Source: Candidatus Magnetominusculus dajiuhuensis (GTDB lineage: Bacteria; Nitrospirota; Thermodesulfovibrionia; Thermodesulfovibrionales; Magnetobacteriaceae). Taken from it: 64,000 nucleotides of DNA. The first letter of the stretch is position 1. Every line of letters begins with the position of its first letter. The notes under the pieces were generated by a model. That model was given only the letters and a program-made list of their open reading frames with translations, searched no databases and was not told where the DNA came from. Positions 49,799 to 58,980 of this stretch are shown piece by piece. The DNA is taken from contig JADFXP010000005.1 in assembly GCA_015233465.1 (NCBI GenBank), positions 1 to 64,000 on the forward strand, written 5' to 3'. Both the position numbers and the translations under genes were made by a program.

Positions 49799-51166
49799 TT
49801 GTTGAAACAATACTTCAAAAAAATGACAAACATTAATCTTGCGAATAAAAACTTACAACAGCTCAATAAATCTTCTAAAAAGATTGAGGGCACGGCTATC
49901 GTTATTGATGCCAGAGAGATTTTTTGGGCTCCTGATGTAAATACGGTATTTCAAAAAATGTTAAATGTTACTAACGCTGACAGGGCTCTTAAAAGTTTCT
50001 TTTCAGATCAGCTCAAATACTCTTCTATAATCTCTAACTGGGAACTTGCTGATATTGCCGGCATTGAAGTGCTTGAGACAGTCCGCAATGTTAATAATCC
50101 TAATTTTCTCATCCCTTTTATCCTGCTCATCCCCACAAGCACGTATGATGTGTTGATTAAAGATATTGCATGGGCAAATGAATTAGGTATTAATGACATT
50201 ATATCATGGCCATTTTCTATGGACAAGATAGTAGCAAAGATAAAGAATTTTTCTGATTTTCATGATAAAACTTCAAGTCATAGATCTTTACTTTATTCTG
50301 CATCTACTCAATTACTTGAAGGGGCATTTAGTGAAGCCCTTAAAACCCTTGATTCATATGAAACGCTTTCTCCATCTGTTTTTTATGATCATTATATACC
50401 TTTTTTTAGGGGCAGGGCTGCTGAAGAACAAGGTGATTCAAAAAATGCCGAAGAATATTATCGCAAGAGCATTGAAGTGGCAGGGACTAGACAATTTGCC
50501 CACGGAAAAAATTGTCTTATAGAACTGCTTATTAAATATAGACGTTTTGATGAAGCCATTAAAGAGGCTGAACATGCCTTTATAAAGAGTCCTCTCAATC
50601 CGCATTGGAAACTCCATATTGCCCGTATTCATCTTCTTCACAGGGATTACAAAAAGGCTAATGAAATTTATAATTTTCTTATTACACAAAACCCAAAGTA
50701 TCAATTATATATTAAAAAGATGGTCGAAAAATTCAAGGTTGAACAAAATCTTGATGACAGGCAGATGAATAATCTCACTGACGAGCAAAAGGATCAAATT
50801 AAAGACCTTTCACAAAAGGCTAATGTCTATCTTGAAAACAAGATGTATGATCAGGCTATTCGGAATTATCTTACAATGATGGAGATAGACGAGGCAAATC
50901 CTAAGAAATACATGTCTATACTCGGCTCTCTTAATTATAAATGGTATAGGACGTTAAAATCAGGCGGAATGCTTAAAGATGATTATAAAACCCTTAAGGA
51001 TGCAATTGATTATTCCCTTGATGTTTTAAGGATAGACTGCACGGATGCAAGGGCTAAAAAACTACTGATCAAGATTGTTGAAGGTGAGGATGAAAGATTC
51101 CTTGATAAAATCTTAGAACCACGTATTTCAGTTGAATTAGACAGACATGTTAAGGGTTATATATAG
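49799..51166 (+). CDS. Receiver-like domain plus TPR protein
   Basis: 455 aa (start TTG 49799 uncertain; ATG 49823 is an alternative). The N-terminal ~140 residues have a response-regulator-like alpha/beta pattern (AIVIDAREIFWAPD, PFILLIPTSTYDVLIKDIAWANELGINDIISWPFSMDKIVAKI). The true Asp/Lys phosphorylation residues are not clear, so it may be a pseudo-receiver. The rest is TPR-type helices (AAEEQGDSKNAEEYYRKSIE; RFDEAIKEAEHAFIKSP; KMYDQAIRNYLTMMEID). It is probably an adaptor protein. No partner gene is adjacent. Confidence 0.7.
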   Translation: MLKQYFKKMTNINLANKNLQQLNKSSKKIEGTAIVIDAREIFWAPDVNTVFQKMLNVTNADRALKSFFSDQLKYSSIISNWELADIAGIEVLETVRNVNNPNFLIPFILLIPTSTYDVLIKDIAWANELGINDIISWPFSMDKIVAKIKNFSDFHDKTSSHRSLLYSASTQLLEGAFSEALKTLDSYETLSPSVFYDHYIPFFRGRAAEEQGDSKNAEEYYRKSIEVAGTRQFAHGKNCLIELLIKYRRFDEAIKEAEHAFIKSPLNPHWKLHIARIHLLHRDYKKANEIYNFLITQNPKYQLYIKKMVEKFKVEQNLDDRQMNNLTDEQKDQIKDLSQKANVYLENKMYDQAIRNYLTMMEIDEANPKKYMSILGSLNYKWYRTLKSGGMLKDDYKTLKDAIDYSLDVLRIDCTDARAKKLLIKIVEGEDERFLDKILEPRISVELDRHVKGYI

Positions 51167-51368
51167 TCTCAAATCCGTATTTCGTAGGGGTAGATTATAT
51201 GTAGATTAAACGTTAAGGAGCTTTTTTAGAACGGGTCTAAGACCCTGCCCTTTGGGACACCTGCTCCAACACAGAGTCTCAAACCGTATTTCGTAGGGGT
51301 ACCTTGTGGTTACCCAGTTATCATGTAAGGTTAGACGCAAAACAGGGCTGCCCCTAATTATATTTTTT
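51167..51368 (+). repeat. Repeat family 3, partial plus full copy
   Basis: 51167-51194 starts a first copy (CGTATTTCGTAGGGGTAGA) that is interrupted. 51220-51270 holds GGGTCTAAGACCC and GGGACACCTGCTCC fragments. 51276-51358 is a complete copy (GTATTTCGTAGGGGTACC to GGGCTGCCCCTAA). Confidence 0.7.
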
Positions 51369-51379
51369 CTTTAAACATA

Positions 51380-52309
51380 ATGAAAAAACTATTGAACCTA
51401 AATATATTTATTCTAATTTCATCTCTTCTAATATTAATAATACCTTATTGCGTTTACGCCCTGCCAGAATATGCAGAGATAACAGGGCAGTCCTGCGAAT
51501 ATTGTCACATCAACCCTAACGGCTCCGGAACGCTCACCCTCAAAGGTATCATCTATAAAGAAGAACTTAAGAGTAAAGGACTATATAGAAAGATGTCTAC
51601 AACACAAAAGGTCATTAGGTTTTGCATTGGATTCATTCATACGATTACAGCGATTGTATGGTTTGGCGCGATAGTTTATGTACACATCTTATTAAAACCA
51701 GCATATGTAGCTAAAGGCGGGCTTCCACGCGGCGAGCTAAGACTCGCGTGGGTTTCAATGTTTATACTTGCCATAACTGGCACGCTCCTTACCATAGCGC
51801 GAGTGCCCTCGACGTATGCACTTTTGCATACAAGATTTGGAAATCTACTGCTGATAAAGATTGCTCTCTTTTTTATAATGGTCACCACTGCTACTTTAAT
51901 GACTTTTATCATAGGCCCAAGACTTAAGAAAAGGCGTAATATGGATTTCCAAAAAGACCAAATAAGTTTCACTCCAGAGACACTCTCAAATTTTGACGGC
52001 AAAGAAGGCAGAGGCTCTTATGTTGCATTTAAAGGAACGGTGTATAATTTCTCTGCTAGCAAAAAATGGAAAGACGGCAATCACATGAAACGCCATCTTG
52101 CAGGGAACGATCTTACTGCAGCTTTAGAGGAAGCGCCTCACGGTGAGGAGATGATAACTGCTATGCCGATTGTTGGTGTTATGAACACATCAGAAGTCAA
52201 ACTTAAAAAGCCTCTACATGAGCGAATTTTTTATTTCTTTGCATATTTCAATCTGCTTATAATGTTTCTTATTATCTTCATTATATCAATGTGGCGTTGG
52301 TGGATATAG
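51380..52309 (+). CDS. Membrane protein fusing c-haem, CopD-like and cytochrome b5-like domains
   Basis: 309 aa. The signal peptide ends VYA; then a monohaem segment LPEYAEITGQSCEYCHINPNGSG (CxxCH at 39-43) resembles the haem start of the 49164 gene. A four-helix membrane unit with CopD/DUF2269-like character follows (FIHTITAIVWFGAIVYVHI...LHTRFGNLLLIKIALFF). Next is a cytochrome b5-like domain (FTPETLSNFDGKEG...VYNFSASKKWKDGNHMKRHLAGNDLT...APHGEE) with two candidate haem histidines, then a final TM helix. It could move electrons across the inner membrane. No close named family comes to mind. Confidence 0.75.
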   Translation: MKKLLNLNIFILISSLLILIIPYCVYALPEYAEITGQSCEYCHINPNGSGTLTLKGIIYKEELKSKGLYRKMSTTQKVIRFCIGFIHTITAIVWFGAIVYVHILLKPAYVAKGGLPRGELRLAWVSMFILAITGTLLTIARVPSTYALLHTRFGNLLLIKIALFFIMVTTATLMTFIIGPRLKKRRNMDFQKDQISFTPETLSNFDGKEGRGSYVAFKGTVYNFSASKKWKDGNHMKRHLAGNDLTAALEEAPHGEEMITAMPIVGVMNTSEVKLKKPLHERIFYFFAYFNLLIMFLIIFIISMWRWWI

Positions 52310-52318
52310 GTTTTTTAT

Positions 52319-52391
52319 ATGGGTTCAAAGGGAGGGTCTGAGACCCTCCCTTTGCGGGAGCCCGTATATTAAAAGGGCAGAGCCCTCATTC
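52319..52391 (+). repeat. Palindromic repeat family 1, forward copy with lengthened hairpin A
   Basis: Hairpin A has grown to a fully paired AAAGGGAGGGTCTGAG plus complement. Hairpin B is GGGCAGAGCCC. Confidence 0.88.
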
Positions 52392-52482
52392 TTTTGTCTT
52401 TATTTTTTATCTTTGTTGTGTTTTGTCTTTTTTTATGATATTATAGACAAATTTTATTAATTATCTTTAGATTGGAGATTTA

Positions 52483-53685
52483 ATGAAGGCATTACTATTA
52501 TCAAATGAATATCCGCCATACACATATGGAGGCGCAGGCGTGCATGTCGAATATTTGACCAAGGAGCTTCTCAAACTTATAGATATTGAAGTAAGATGTT
52601 TTGGAGATCAAGATATATGCCGCGAATCATTTAAAATTCAAGGATTCTCTCATGATAAATCGCTCTTAAATAAAGCGGATAAGAAACTTGCCCCTGTATT
52701 TGATGCAATCTATAAAAATCTATTATTTAACATTGAGCCAATCAATGCCTCCTTAGTTCATTGTCATACATGGTACACTCACATGGCAGGGATATTTGCA
52801 AAAAAGGCTTATAATATCCCGCTTGTAATAACCACTCATTCCCTTGAACCCTTACGTCCTTGGAAAAGAGAGCAGCTTGGCCACGGTTATGATCTTACTG
52901 TGTGGATTGAAAAAACTGCCCTTGAAATGGCTGATGCGGTTATTGCTGTTTCTGAAGGCATGAAGCGCGATATTCTTAATTTATTTGATATTGACAGTAA
53001 CCGCATAAAAGTCATATATAATGGTATTGACACAAATGAATTCAAGCAGACTTTTAACGAAGAAATACTTATTAATTATGGTATAAATCCAAAGATTCCT
53101 TATGTACTTTTTGTCGGCAGAATCGCTAGACAAAAAGGCATCATACATCTTGTAAATGCCATTAAATACATAAACCCTGATGTTCAAATAGTCCTTTGCG
53201 CAGGTGCCCCTGATACGAAAGAGATTAAACTTGAAATGGAGCAATGCGTTAATAAGGCTGCACTTAAAAGGCAAAATATCCATTGGATACAAAAAATGAT
53301 CCCCAGACAAGATCTAATCGTATTATATTCACATGCCTCTGTTTTTTGCTGTCCATCTATATACGAGCCATTTGGCATAATCAATCTTGAAGCCCTCGCT
53401 TGTTCAGTTCCAGTAGTTGCCTCTGCTGTCGGAGGAATTGTCGAAATCGTCAGGCACGCTGAAAATGGGTTTTTAGTAGAATTTGAACAACATAAAGAAA
53501 GCCCCTTTGAGGCAGTTAATCCCGAACAATTCAGTAAGGATCTTGCCTCATCAATTAACAAAATTCTGGATAATAATTCTTTGAAAGATAAAATGGGTAA
53601 GGCTGGCCGCATTCTTGCTTCTACCAAATTTAGCTGGGAAAATATCGCTGCACAAGTTGTGCAATTATACAAAAGCATTACATAA
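52483..53685 (+). CDS. glgM: GT4 glycosyltransferase, GlgM-like (maltose-1-phosphate synthase)
   Basis: A 400-aa GT4 enzyme. It starts with NEYPPYTYGGAGVHVEYLTKEL, the motif of actinobacterial-type GlgA/GlgM. It has HCHTWYTHMAG, THSLEPLRPWKREQLGHGY, VGRIARQKG and the donor loop PSIYEPFGIINLEALACSVPVVAS. GlgM makes alpha-maltose-1-phosphate from ADP-glucose and glucose-1-P. The very next gene is glgE, which uses that product, so the GlgM role is favoured over plain glycogen synthase. The stop codon lies at the edge of a repeat copy. Confidence 0.88.
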   Translation: MKALLLSNEYPPYTYGGAGVHVEYLTKELLKLIDIEVRCFGDQDICRESFKIQGFSHDKSLLNKADKKLAPVFDAIYKNLLFNIEPINASLVHCHTWYTHMAGIFAKKAYNIPLVITTHSLEPLRPWKREQLGHGYDLTVWIEKTALEMADAVIAVSEGMKRDILNLFDIDSNRIKVIYNGIDTNEFKQTFNEEILINYGINPKIPYVLFVGRIARQKGIIHLVNAIKYINPDVQIVLCAGAPDTKEIKLEMEQCVNKAALKRQNIHWIQKMIPRQDLIVLYSHASVFCCPSIYEPFGIINLEALACSVPVVASAVGGIVEIVRHAENGFLVEFEQHKESPFEAVNPEQFSKDLASSINKILDNNSLKDKMGKAGRILASTKFSWENIAAQVVQLYKSIT

Positions 53686-53735
53686 GGGCTCTGCCCTTAA
53701 AATCCCGCAAGGGGACGAGTCCCCTTGACCCCTTA
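53682..53735 (-). repeat. Palindromic repeat family 1, reverse copy with compensated hairpin A
   Basis: Hairpin A reads CAAGGGGACGAGTCCCCTTG, an A-T to G-C pair change on both arms relative to the common form. It lies between glgM and glgE. Confidence 0.9.
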
Positions 53736-53750
53736 ATTTAGGAAACTACA

Positions 53751-55751
53751 ATGAAAAACGATGGATTGTTTATTATTGAAAATATAAAACCTTCTGTTGA
53801 TAATGGGAAATACCCTGTTAAAAGTGAAGCAGGGACACTCTTTAAGGTTACTGCTACAGTATTTAGAGACGGCCATGACAAGATAAAGGTTAATCTCAAA
53901 CATAAAAAGAAACACGAAAGCCATGGCTGGGAATCTACAGAAATGATTCAGATTAATCAAGGTCTGGATATTTGGGAAGGCAGTTTTATATTACTTGAAA
54001 ACTGCTTGTATCAATACACAGTTGAAGCCTTTACAGATCACTTTGCCTCGTGGTTGAGCGATACTACAAAAAAATTTAACGCTGGAATCAATATCAACAG
54101 CGAACTGCTTGAAGGTGAAATCTTAATAAAAAACGTCCTTAATAAAAAATCACTTTCTAAATCCGCTGTAAAAATCCTTACACAATATCTAACAACAATT
54201 ACCTCAGCAACAAATCAAACTGAAAAAATGAAGATTTTTTCAGACCATAGACTTGATGAATTAATCTTAATTCATGGACAAAAAGATGATTTAACGGTAC
54301 ATGAACATATATATGAAGTAATGTCAGATAGAATAGAAGCAAGATTTGCAGCTTGGTATGAATTTTTCCCCCGCTCTCAAGGTAACATAAAAGGCAAGGG
54401 TTCTACATTTAAAGATTGTATCAAGAGACTTCCAGACATAAAGGCAATGGGATTTAATGTAATATATCTCCCTCCAATTCATCCAATCGGTAAAACTAAC
54501 CGCAAAGGTCCAAATAATTCATTATTCTCCACTTCAAAAGACTGCGGTTCTCCATATGCCATAGGCAGCGATCTTGGCGGGCATACAGAAGTAGAACCCG
54601 CACTTGGTACAATAGAAGATTTTGAGGATTTCATCAATGCCTGCATTTCTCTTGAAATGGAAGTAGCCCTTGATTTTGCAATTAATTGCTCTCCAGATCA
54701 TCCATACGTCAAAGATCATCCAGATTGGTTTTATAAACGTCCTGACGGCTCAATAAAATATGCCGAAAATCCTCCAAAAAAATATCAGGATATTTATCCA
54801 TTAAACTTCAGGGCAGAAAACAGCGTTTGGAAAGAAGTTTGGACTGAAATGAAAGATGTCCTACTTTTTTGGATTAAAAAAGGCGTACGAATCTTTAGGG
54901 TAGACAATCCACACACTAAACCTGTCAAATTATGGCAATGGATAATCTCAGAATTAACCGCCGTCTATCCAGACGTTATATTTCTTGCCGAGGCTTTTAC
55001 TCGTCCCCCTATGATGAGAGCCCTTGCTAAGGCTGGATTTACACAATCTTATTCCTATTTTACTTGGCGGAATTTTAAAGACGAAATCATAGAATATTTC
55101 ACAGAACTAACCCAAACAAACGTAAGCGACTATATGAGGGCTAATCTATTCGCCAACACCCCAGACATACTTCCAACAATATTACAAACCGGCGGAAGAC
55201 CCGCATTTATGATGAGATTTGCCCTTGCATCAACCCTTTCTTCAGTCTACGGAATATACAGCGGTTATGAATTATGCGAAAACACCGCTATCCCAAACTC
55301 CGAAGAATATCTAAACAGTGAAAAATACGAAATCAAAATCAGAGATTGGAGCGCTAAAGGCAATATCATTGATTATATCACTAAAATTAACTCAATCCGC
55401 CAAACCAATCCAGCACTTCATCTATATAAAAATCTTCGCTTTCACCACTGCGATAATAATAATATCTTATTTTACTCTAAATCTACACCTGATCTTAGCA
55501 ACATTATCCTAATAGCAGTAAATCTCGACCCGCACCATGAACATGAAACCAATCTCCATATACCACTTGAAGAATTCTATATAAAAGAAAAAGACTCCTA
55601 TCTATTGATCAATCTCCTAAATGACGAGAAATCCATAGATAAAGGCCATATAAAACTCATTACCCTTGACCCAGATTCCGAACCAGCCCATATCTACAGG
55701 CTCGAAAGATGGAGCTCCAAAGAAGATAAATTTGATTATTTTAATATGTAA
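53751..55751 (+). CDS. glgE: Alpha-1,4-glucan:maltose-1-phosphate maltosyltransferase
   Basis: A 666-aa GH13_3 enzyme that adds maltose units from maltose-1-phosphate to glucans. The N-terminal domain (1-130) starts DGLFIIENIKPSVDNGKYPVK. The catalytic barrel has ARFAAWYEFFPRSQG, MGFNVIYLPPIHPIG, the nucleophile region RIFRVDNPHTKP (Asp) and the acid/base region IFLAEAFTRPPMM (Glu). These are GlgE-specific variants of the GH13 motifs. It ends with a beta C-domain. It sits 65 bp after glgM with a repeat copy between, and both are co-directional. Confidence 0.94.
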   Translation: MKNDGLFIIENIKPSVDNGKYPVKSEAGTLFKVTATVFRDGHDKIKVNLKHKKKHESHGWESTEMIQINQGLDIWEGSFILLENCLYQYTVEAFTDHFASWLSDTTKKFNAGININSELLEGEILIKNVLNKKSLSKSAVKILTQYLTTITSATNQTEKMKIFSDHRLDELILIHGQKDDLTVHEHIYEVMSDRIEARFAAWYEFFPRSQGNIKGKGSTFKDCIKRLPDIKAMGFNVIYLPPIHPIGKTNRKGPNNSLFSTSKDCGSPYAIGSDLGGHTEVEPALGTIEDFEDFINACISLEMEVALDFAINCSPDHPYVKDHPDWFYKRPDGSIKYAENPPKKYQDIYPLNFRAENSVWKEVWTEMKDVLLFWIKKGVRIFRVDNPHTKPVKLWQWIISELTAVYPDVIFLAEAFTRPPMMRALAKAGFTQSYSYFTWRNFKDEIIEYFTELTQTNVSDYMRANLFANTPDILPTILQTGGRPAFMMRFALASTLSSVYGIYSGYELCENTAIPNSEEYLNSEKYEIKIRDWSAKGNIIDYITKINSIRQTNPALHLYKNLRFHHCDNNNILFYSKSTPDLSNIILIAVNLDPHHEHETNLHIPLEEFYIKEKDSYLLINLLNDEKSIDKGHIKLITLDPDSEPAHIYRLERWSSKEDKFDYFNM

Positions 55752-55756
55752 TAACC

Positions 55757-55814
55757 TCTTTAAGGACTCCGCCCTTAAAAATCCCGCAAAGGGACTCGTC
55801 CCTTTGAACCCATG
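55757..55814 (-). repeat. Palindromic repeat family 1, reverse copy
   Basis: A reverse copy (AAGGACTCCGCCCTT; AAAGGGACTCGTCCCTTT) between glgE and trpC. Confidence 0.9.
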
Positions 55815-55831
55815 AACTCAGGTTTATATTA

Positions 55832-56605
55832 ATGAGCATATTGTCTGAAATAACTAAAAAGAAAAAAGAAAGATTAATAACTTCTAAATCAATTCATCCT
55901 ATTTCTGAATTGAAAGGAAGAATAAATAACGATGAAATTAGAGATTTTAAGGCTGCCTTATTTGACCCGCCGCTTAAACTTATTGCAGAAATTAAAAAAG
56001 CCTCCCCTTCTAAAGGAATTATTCGTCCAGATTTTGACCCCATAACCGTTGCAAAAATTTATAATGATAAAAAAGTTGATGCAATTTCTGTTTTAACAGA
56101 AGAAGATTTTTTTGAAGGAAATATTGATTATATCCTAATGGCAAAAGAAGTTACAAAAGTCCCTATATTAAGAAAAGATTTTTTATTTGAAGAATATCAG
56201 ATTTATGAGTCCCGCGCATTTGGCGCAGATGCCATATTATTGATTGCTGCCATTTTAAGCAAAGAACAGGCTGGGGAATTGCTTCAGTTAAGCCGTGAAC
56301 TTGGTATGAGTGTATTATTTGAAGTACATAATCTAAAAGAGCTTGATATGGCAATGTATCTAAATTGTGAGATAATTGGTATAAATAATAGAAATCTGAA
56401 AACCCTTGAGATTAGTATCAATACAACTCTTGAAATGATTAAAGATATACCTAAAGATAAAATTGTAGTAAGTGAAAGCGGCATAAAATCAAGACAAGAT
56501 GTTAAAACGATTGAGCAATCAGGGGCAAATGCAATACTTGTAGGCACACAATTTATGTCATCTAAAGATATTGGTAGCGCTATAGACAAGTTAATGTCTT
56601 TATAA
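55832..56605 (+). CDS. trpC: Indole-3-glycerol phosphate synthase
   Basis: A 257-aa TIM-barrel enzyme of tryptophan synthesis. Motifs: LIAEIKKASPSKGIIRPDFDP (substrate lysine), ISVLTEEDFFEGN, PILRKDFLFEEYQIYESRAFGADAILLIAAIL, EVHNLKELDMA, IGINNRNLKTLEI and VSESGIKSRQDV, complete and in order. No other trp genes are nearby, so it is a stand-alone trpC. Its stop (TAA) forms the first bases of a repeat copy. Confidence 0.96.
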   Translation: MSILSEITKKKKERLITSKSIHPISELKGRINNDEIRDFKAALFDPPLKLIAEIKKASPSKGIIRPDFDPITVAKIYNDKKVDAISVLTEEDFFEGNIDYILMAKEVTKVPILRKDFLFEEYQIYESRAFGADAILLIAAILSKEQAGELLQLSRELGMSVLFEVHNLKELDMAMYLNCEIIGINNRNLKTLEISINTTLEMIKDIPKDKIVVSESGIKSRQDVKTIEQSGANAILVGTQFMSSKDIGSAIDKLMSL

Positions 56606-56723
56606 TGGGTTCAAATGGCCTTTTTGGAAACTTTTTTATAAAAAGTTTCATAGATTATTCCCTTTGCGGGATTTTTAAGGGCAGGGGTCAAAGACCCCGT
56701 TATAAAAACCCTTAAAGGGTTAC
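56604..56723 (+). repeat. Palindromic repeat family 1, forward copy with inserted hairpin
   Basis: Hairpin A is split by a segment containing GAAACTTTTTTATAAAAAGTTTC, as at 14670. Hairpin B is GGGGTCAAAGACCCC. It lies exactly between the trpC stop and the spoT stop. Confidence 0.88.
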
Positions 56724-58883
56724 TTATTCTTCGATTTGTTCGCTGCCGTGCCTGCTAACGTTAATGACTCCGTCCACTGACATCATTTTATTTTTGAGGG
56801 AGGTTAATTGTGAAATATTTTTGACCTCGAGTATCAAGATAAAGTAGGCGTGTTTATTTTGTGAAGTTGTAGCTTGAAGGTGGTGGAGATTTATTTTGAG
56901 TGAAGAAATTAGGGCGCTGAGGGATGCTAGAATTCCGGGTTTATCTACTGTTTCGACAAATAATTTAGCCTGTGAAGTTGTTTCGTCATCCATATCCCAT
57001 GAGACATCTACCACGCGTTCATCTGAGGTAAATCTTAGAATATTTGGACATTCCTTTCTATGTATTGTAACGCCCTTGCCGCGTGTTACGTATCCTACAA
57101 GGGAATCTCCGGGTATGGGATAGCAGCATTTGGCAGTATTATGGAGCATATTATCGATTCCGGTAATTTTAATCCCTTTATGAGATCCTATATTTTTTAA
57201 AAATTTTGAAATAATTGGAATATCTAAGGCAGTATTTTCATTAAGATTAAACTTTGCAACGACTTGATGCGCAGGAACTCTGCCGTAGCCAATGGCTATT
57301 AAAAGGTCATCAAGAGATTTATAATTAAATAATTTAGCGGTCTCTTCCATCTTGGCAGACTTGCCCTTAGATGGTCGTATGCCTTGTTTTCTAAGTTCAA
57401 CCTCAAGTATTTTGATGCCCAGATCAATCCCTTGTTTTCTCTCTTCAATATTAATCCATTGTCTAATCCTTGTCTTTGCCTTTTGGGTTACAACAAAGTT
57501 CAGCCAGTCTTTACTAGGGCCTGCCCTTTGAGCTGTTATTATCTCAACTGTATCACCATTATGTAGTTCATATCTAAGGGGCACAATACGCCCATTAATT
57601 CTTGCCCCTGCGCATTTGTTGCCAATCTGCGTATGTACTGCATAAGCAAAATCTACTGTAGTTGAACCGCGCGGGAGTTCTTTTATCTGAGCTGTAGGGG
57701 TTAAAACATATACCACATCTGAGAGAACCTCTCCCTTAAATAACTCAAGAAATTCAGTTGCATCCTTTAGATCATTTTGAGATGATACAAGTTCTCTAAG
57801 CCATTTTATATATTTTGTATCTTTGTCTTCAATCTTATTTTTTTCTTTATATAACCAATGAGAGGCAATACCTTCTTCAGCAATACGGTGCATCTCAAGA
57901 GTCCTTATTTGGAACTCTACTCTCTCGCCCTTTGGACCAAGTACAGTAGTATGCAGAGATTGATACATATTAGATTTTGGAAGCGCTATATAATCCTTAA
58001 ACCTGCCTGGGACTGGAATCCATAGAGAATGAATAAGACCTAAAACTGCGTAGCATTGAGTTTTTTCAGTGACTATTACCCTGAGACCAAATATATCATA
58101 GACCTCTTCAAAGGTTATTCGCTGGGACTTCATTTTTTTAAATATCCCATAAAAATGTTTGACCCTTCCGCTTACCTCTGCTGATATTCCGTTTTCCTTG
58201 AGTTTATTTTCAACGGTTATAGTGAAATTTTTTATATAATCTTCTTGCTCTTCTCTTTTTTTGAATAGTTTTTTGGATAGTTCCTCATAGAGTTCTGGAT
58301 GAAGAAACTTAAATCCCATATCTTCAAATTCAAGTTTTAACCATCCGATGCCCAGACGATTAGCAAGCGGGGCATAGACTTCAAGGGTTTCAGTAGCGAT
58401 TCTTTTTTGACTTTCAGGGGCAAGATGTTCAAGGGTGCGCATATTATGAAGACGATCGGCAAATTTAATCATTATAACTCTAATATCTTTTGCCATTGCC
58501 AAAAGCATTTTTCTAAAACTCTCTGCCTGCGCCTCTTCTCTTGATGTAAATTCAATCTTGTCTAATTTTGTTAGGGCATCTACCATAAATGCCACGTCTT
58601 CACCAAATATCCCGCTTATATCTTCAATTGAGGTATCGGTATCTTCAACTGTGTCATGAAGCAGTCCAGCTATTATGGTTGATACGTCAAGATGGAGGTC
58701 TGCAAGGGTTGAGGCTACAAAAATTGGATGTTCAAAATAACGTGTGCCTTCTTTTCTTTTTTGATTACAATGAGCCTCATTTGTAAAAAACCAAGCCTTT
58801 CTTAATAAATCTTTGTCCGCATCCGGAGCATAAGAAGTTACCTTTTCAATTAAATCCTGAAGTGTAATTGATATAGCTGCCAT
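56724..58883 (-). CDS. spoT: Bifunctional (p)ppGpp synthetase/hydrolase (Rel/SpoT)
   Basis: A 719-aa stringent-response enzyme. The HD hydrolase domain (1-190) has HPIFVASTLADL, LLHDTVEDTD and KFADRLHNMRTLE. The synthetase domain (~230-345) has GRVKHFYGIFKKMKSQ, FGLRVIV and the pyrophosphate-transfer loop GRFKDYIALPKSNMYQSLHT. TGS (~385-445) and a C-terminal ACT domain (~650-715) follow. Both active sites look intact, so it should make and degrade (p)ppGpp. It is monocistronic, ending at a repeat copy. Confidence 0.95.
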   Translation of the reverse strand: MAAISITLQDLIEKVTSYAPDADKDLLRKAWFFTNEAHCNQKRKEGTRYFEHPIFVASTLADLHLDVSTIIAGLLHDTVEDTDTSIEDISGIFGEDVAFMVDALTKLDKIEFTSREEAQAESFRKMLLAMAKDIRVIMIKFADRLHNMRTLEHLAPESQKRIATETLEVYAPLANRLGIGWLKLEFEDMGFKFLHPELYEELSKKLFKKREEQEDYIKNFTITVENKLKENGISAEVSGRVKHFYGIFKKMKSQRITFEEVYDIFGLRVIVTEKTQCYAVLGLIHSLWIPVPGRFKDYIALPKSNMYQSLHTTVLGPKGERVEFQIRTLEMHRIAEEGIASHWLYKEKNKIEDKDTKYIKWLRELVSSQNDLKDATEFLELFKGEVLSDVVYVLTPTAQIKELPRGSTTVDFAYAVHTQIGNKCAGARINGRIVPLRYELHNGDTVEIITAQRAGPSKDWLNFVVTQKAKTRIRQWINIEERKQGIDLGIKILEVELRKQGIRPSKGKSAKMEETAKLFNYKSLDDLLIAIGYGRVPAHQVVAKFNLNENTALDIPIISKFLKNIGSHKGIKITGIDNMLHNTAKCCYPIPGDSLVGYVTRGKGVTIHRKECPNILRFTSDERVVDVSWDMDDETTSQAKLFVETVDKPGILASLSALISSLKINLHHLQATTSQNKHAYFILILEVKNISQLTSLKNKMMSVDGVINVSRHGSEQIEE

Positions 58884-58980
58884 AATTGAATTTTATCATG
58901 AGTATCTATTGTTTTTAACTTGCGAGATAACTGCCCTCAAATTTATATCTAATACCTATCAATAATACAATAGTAAATTT

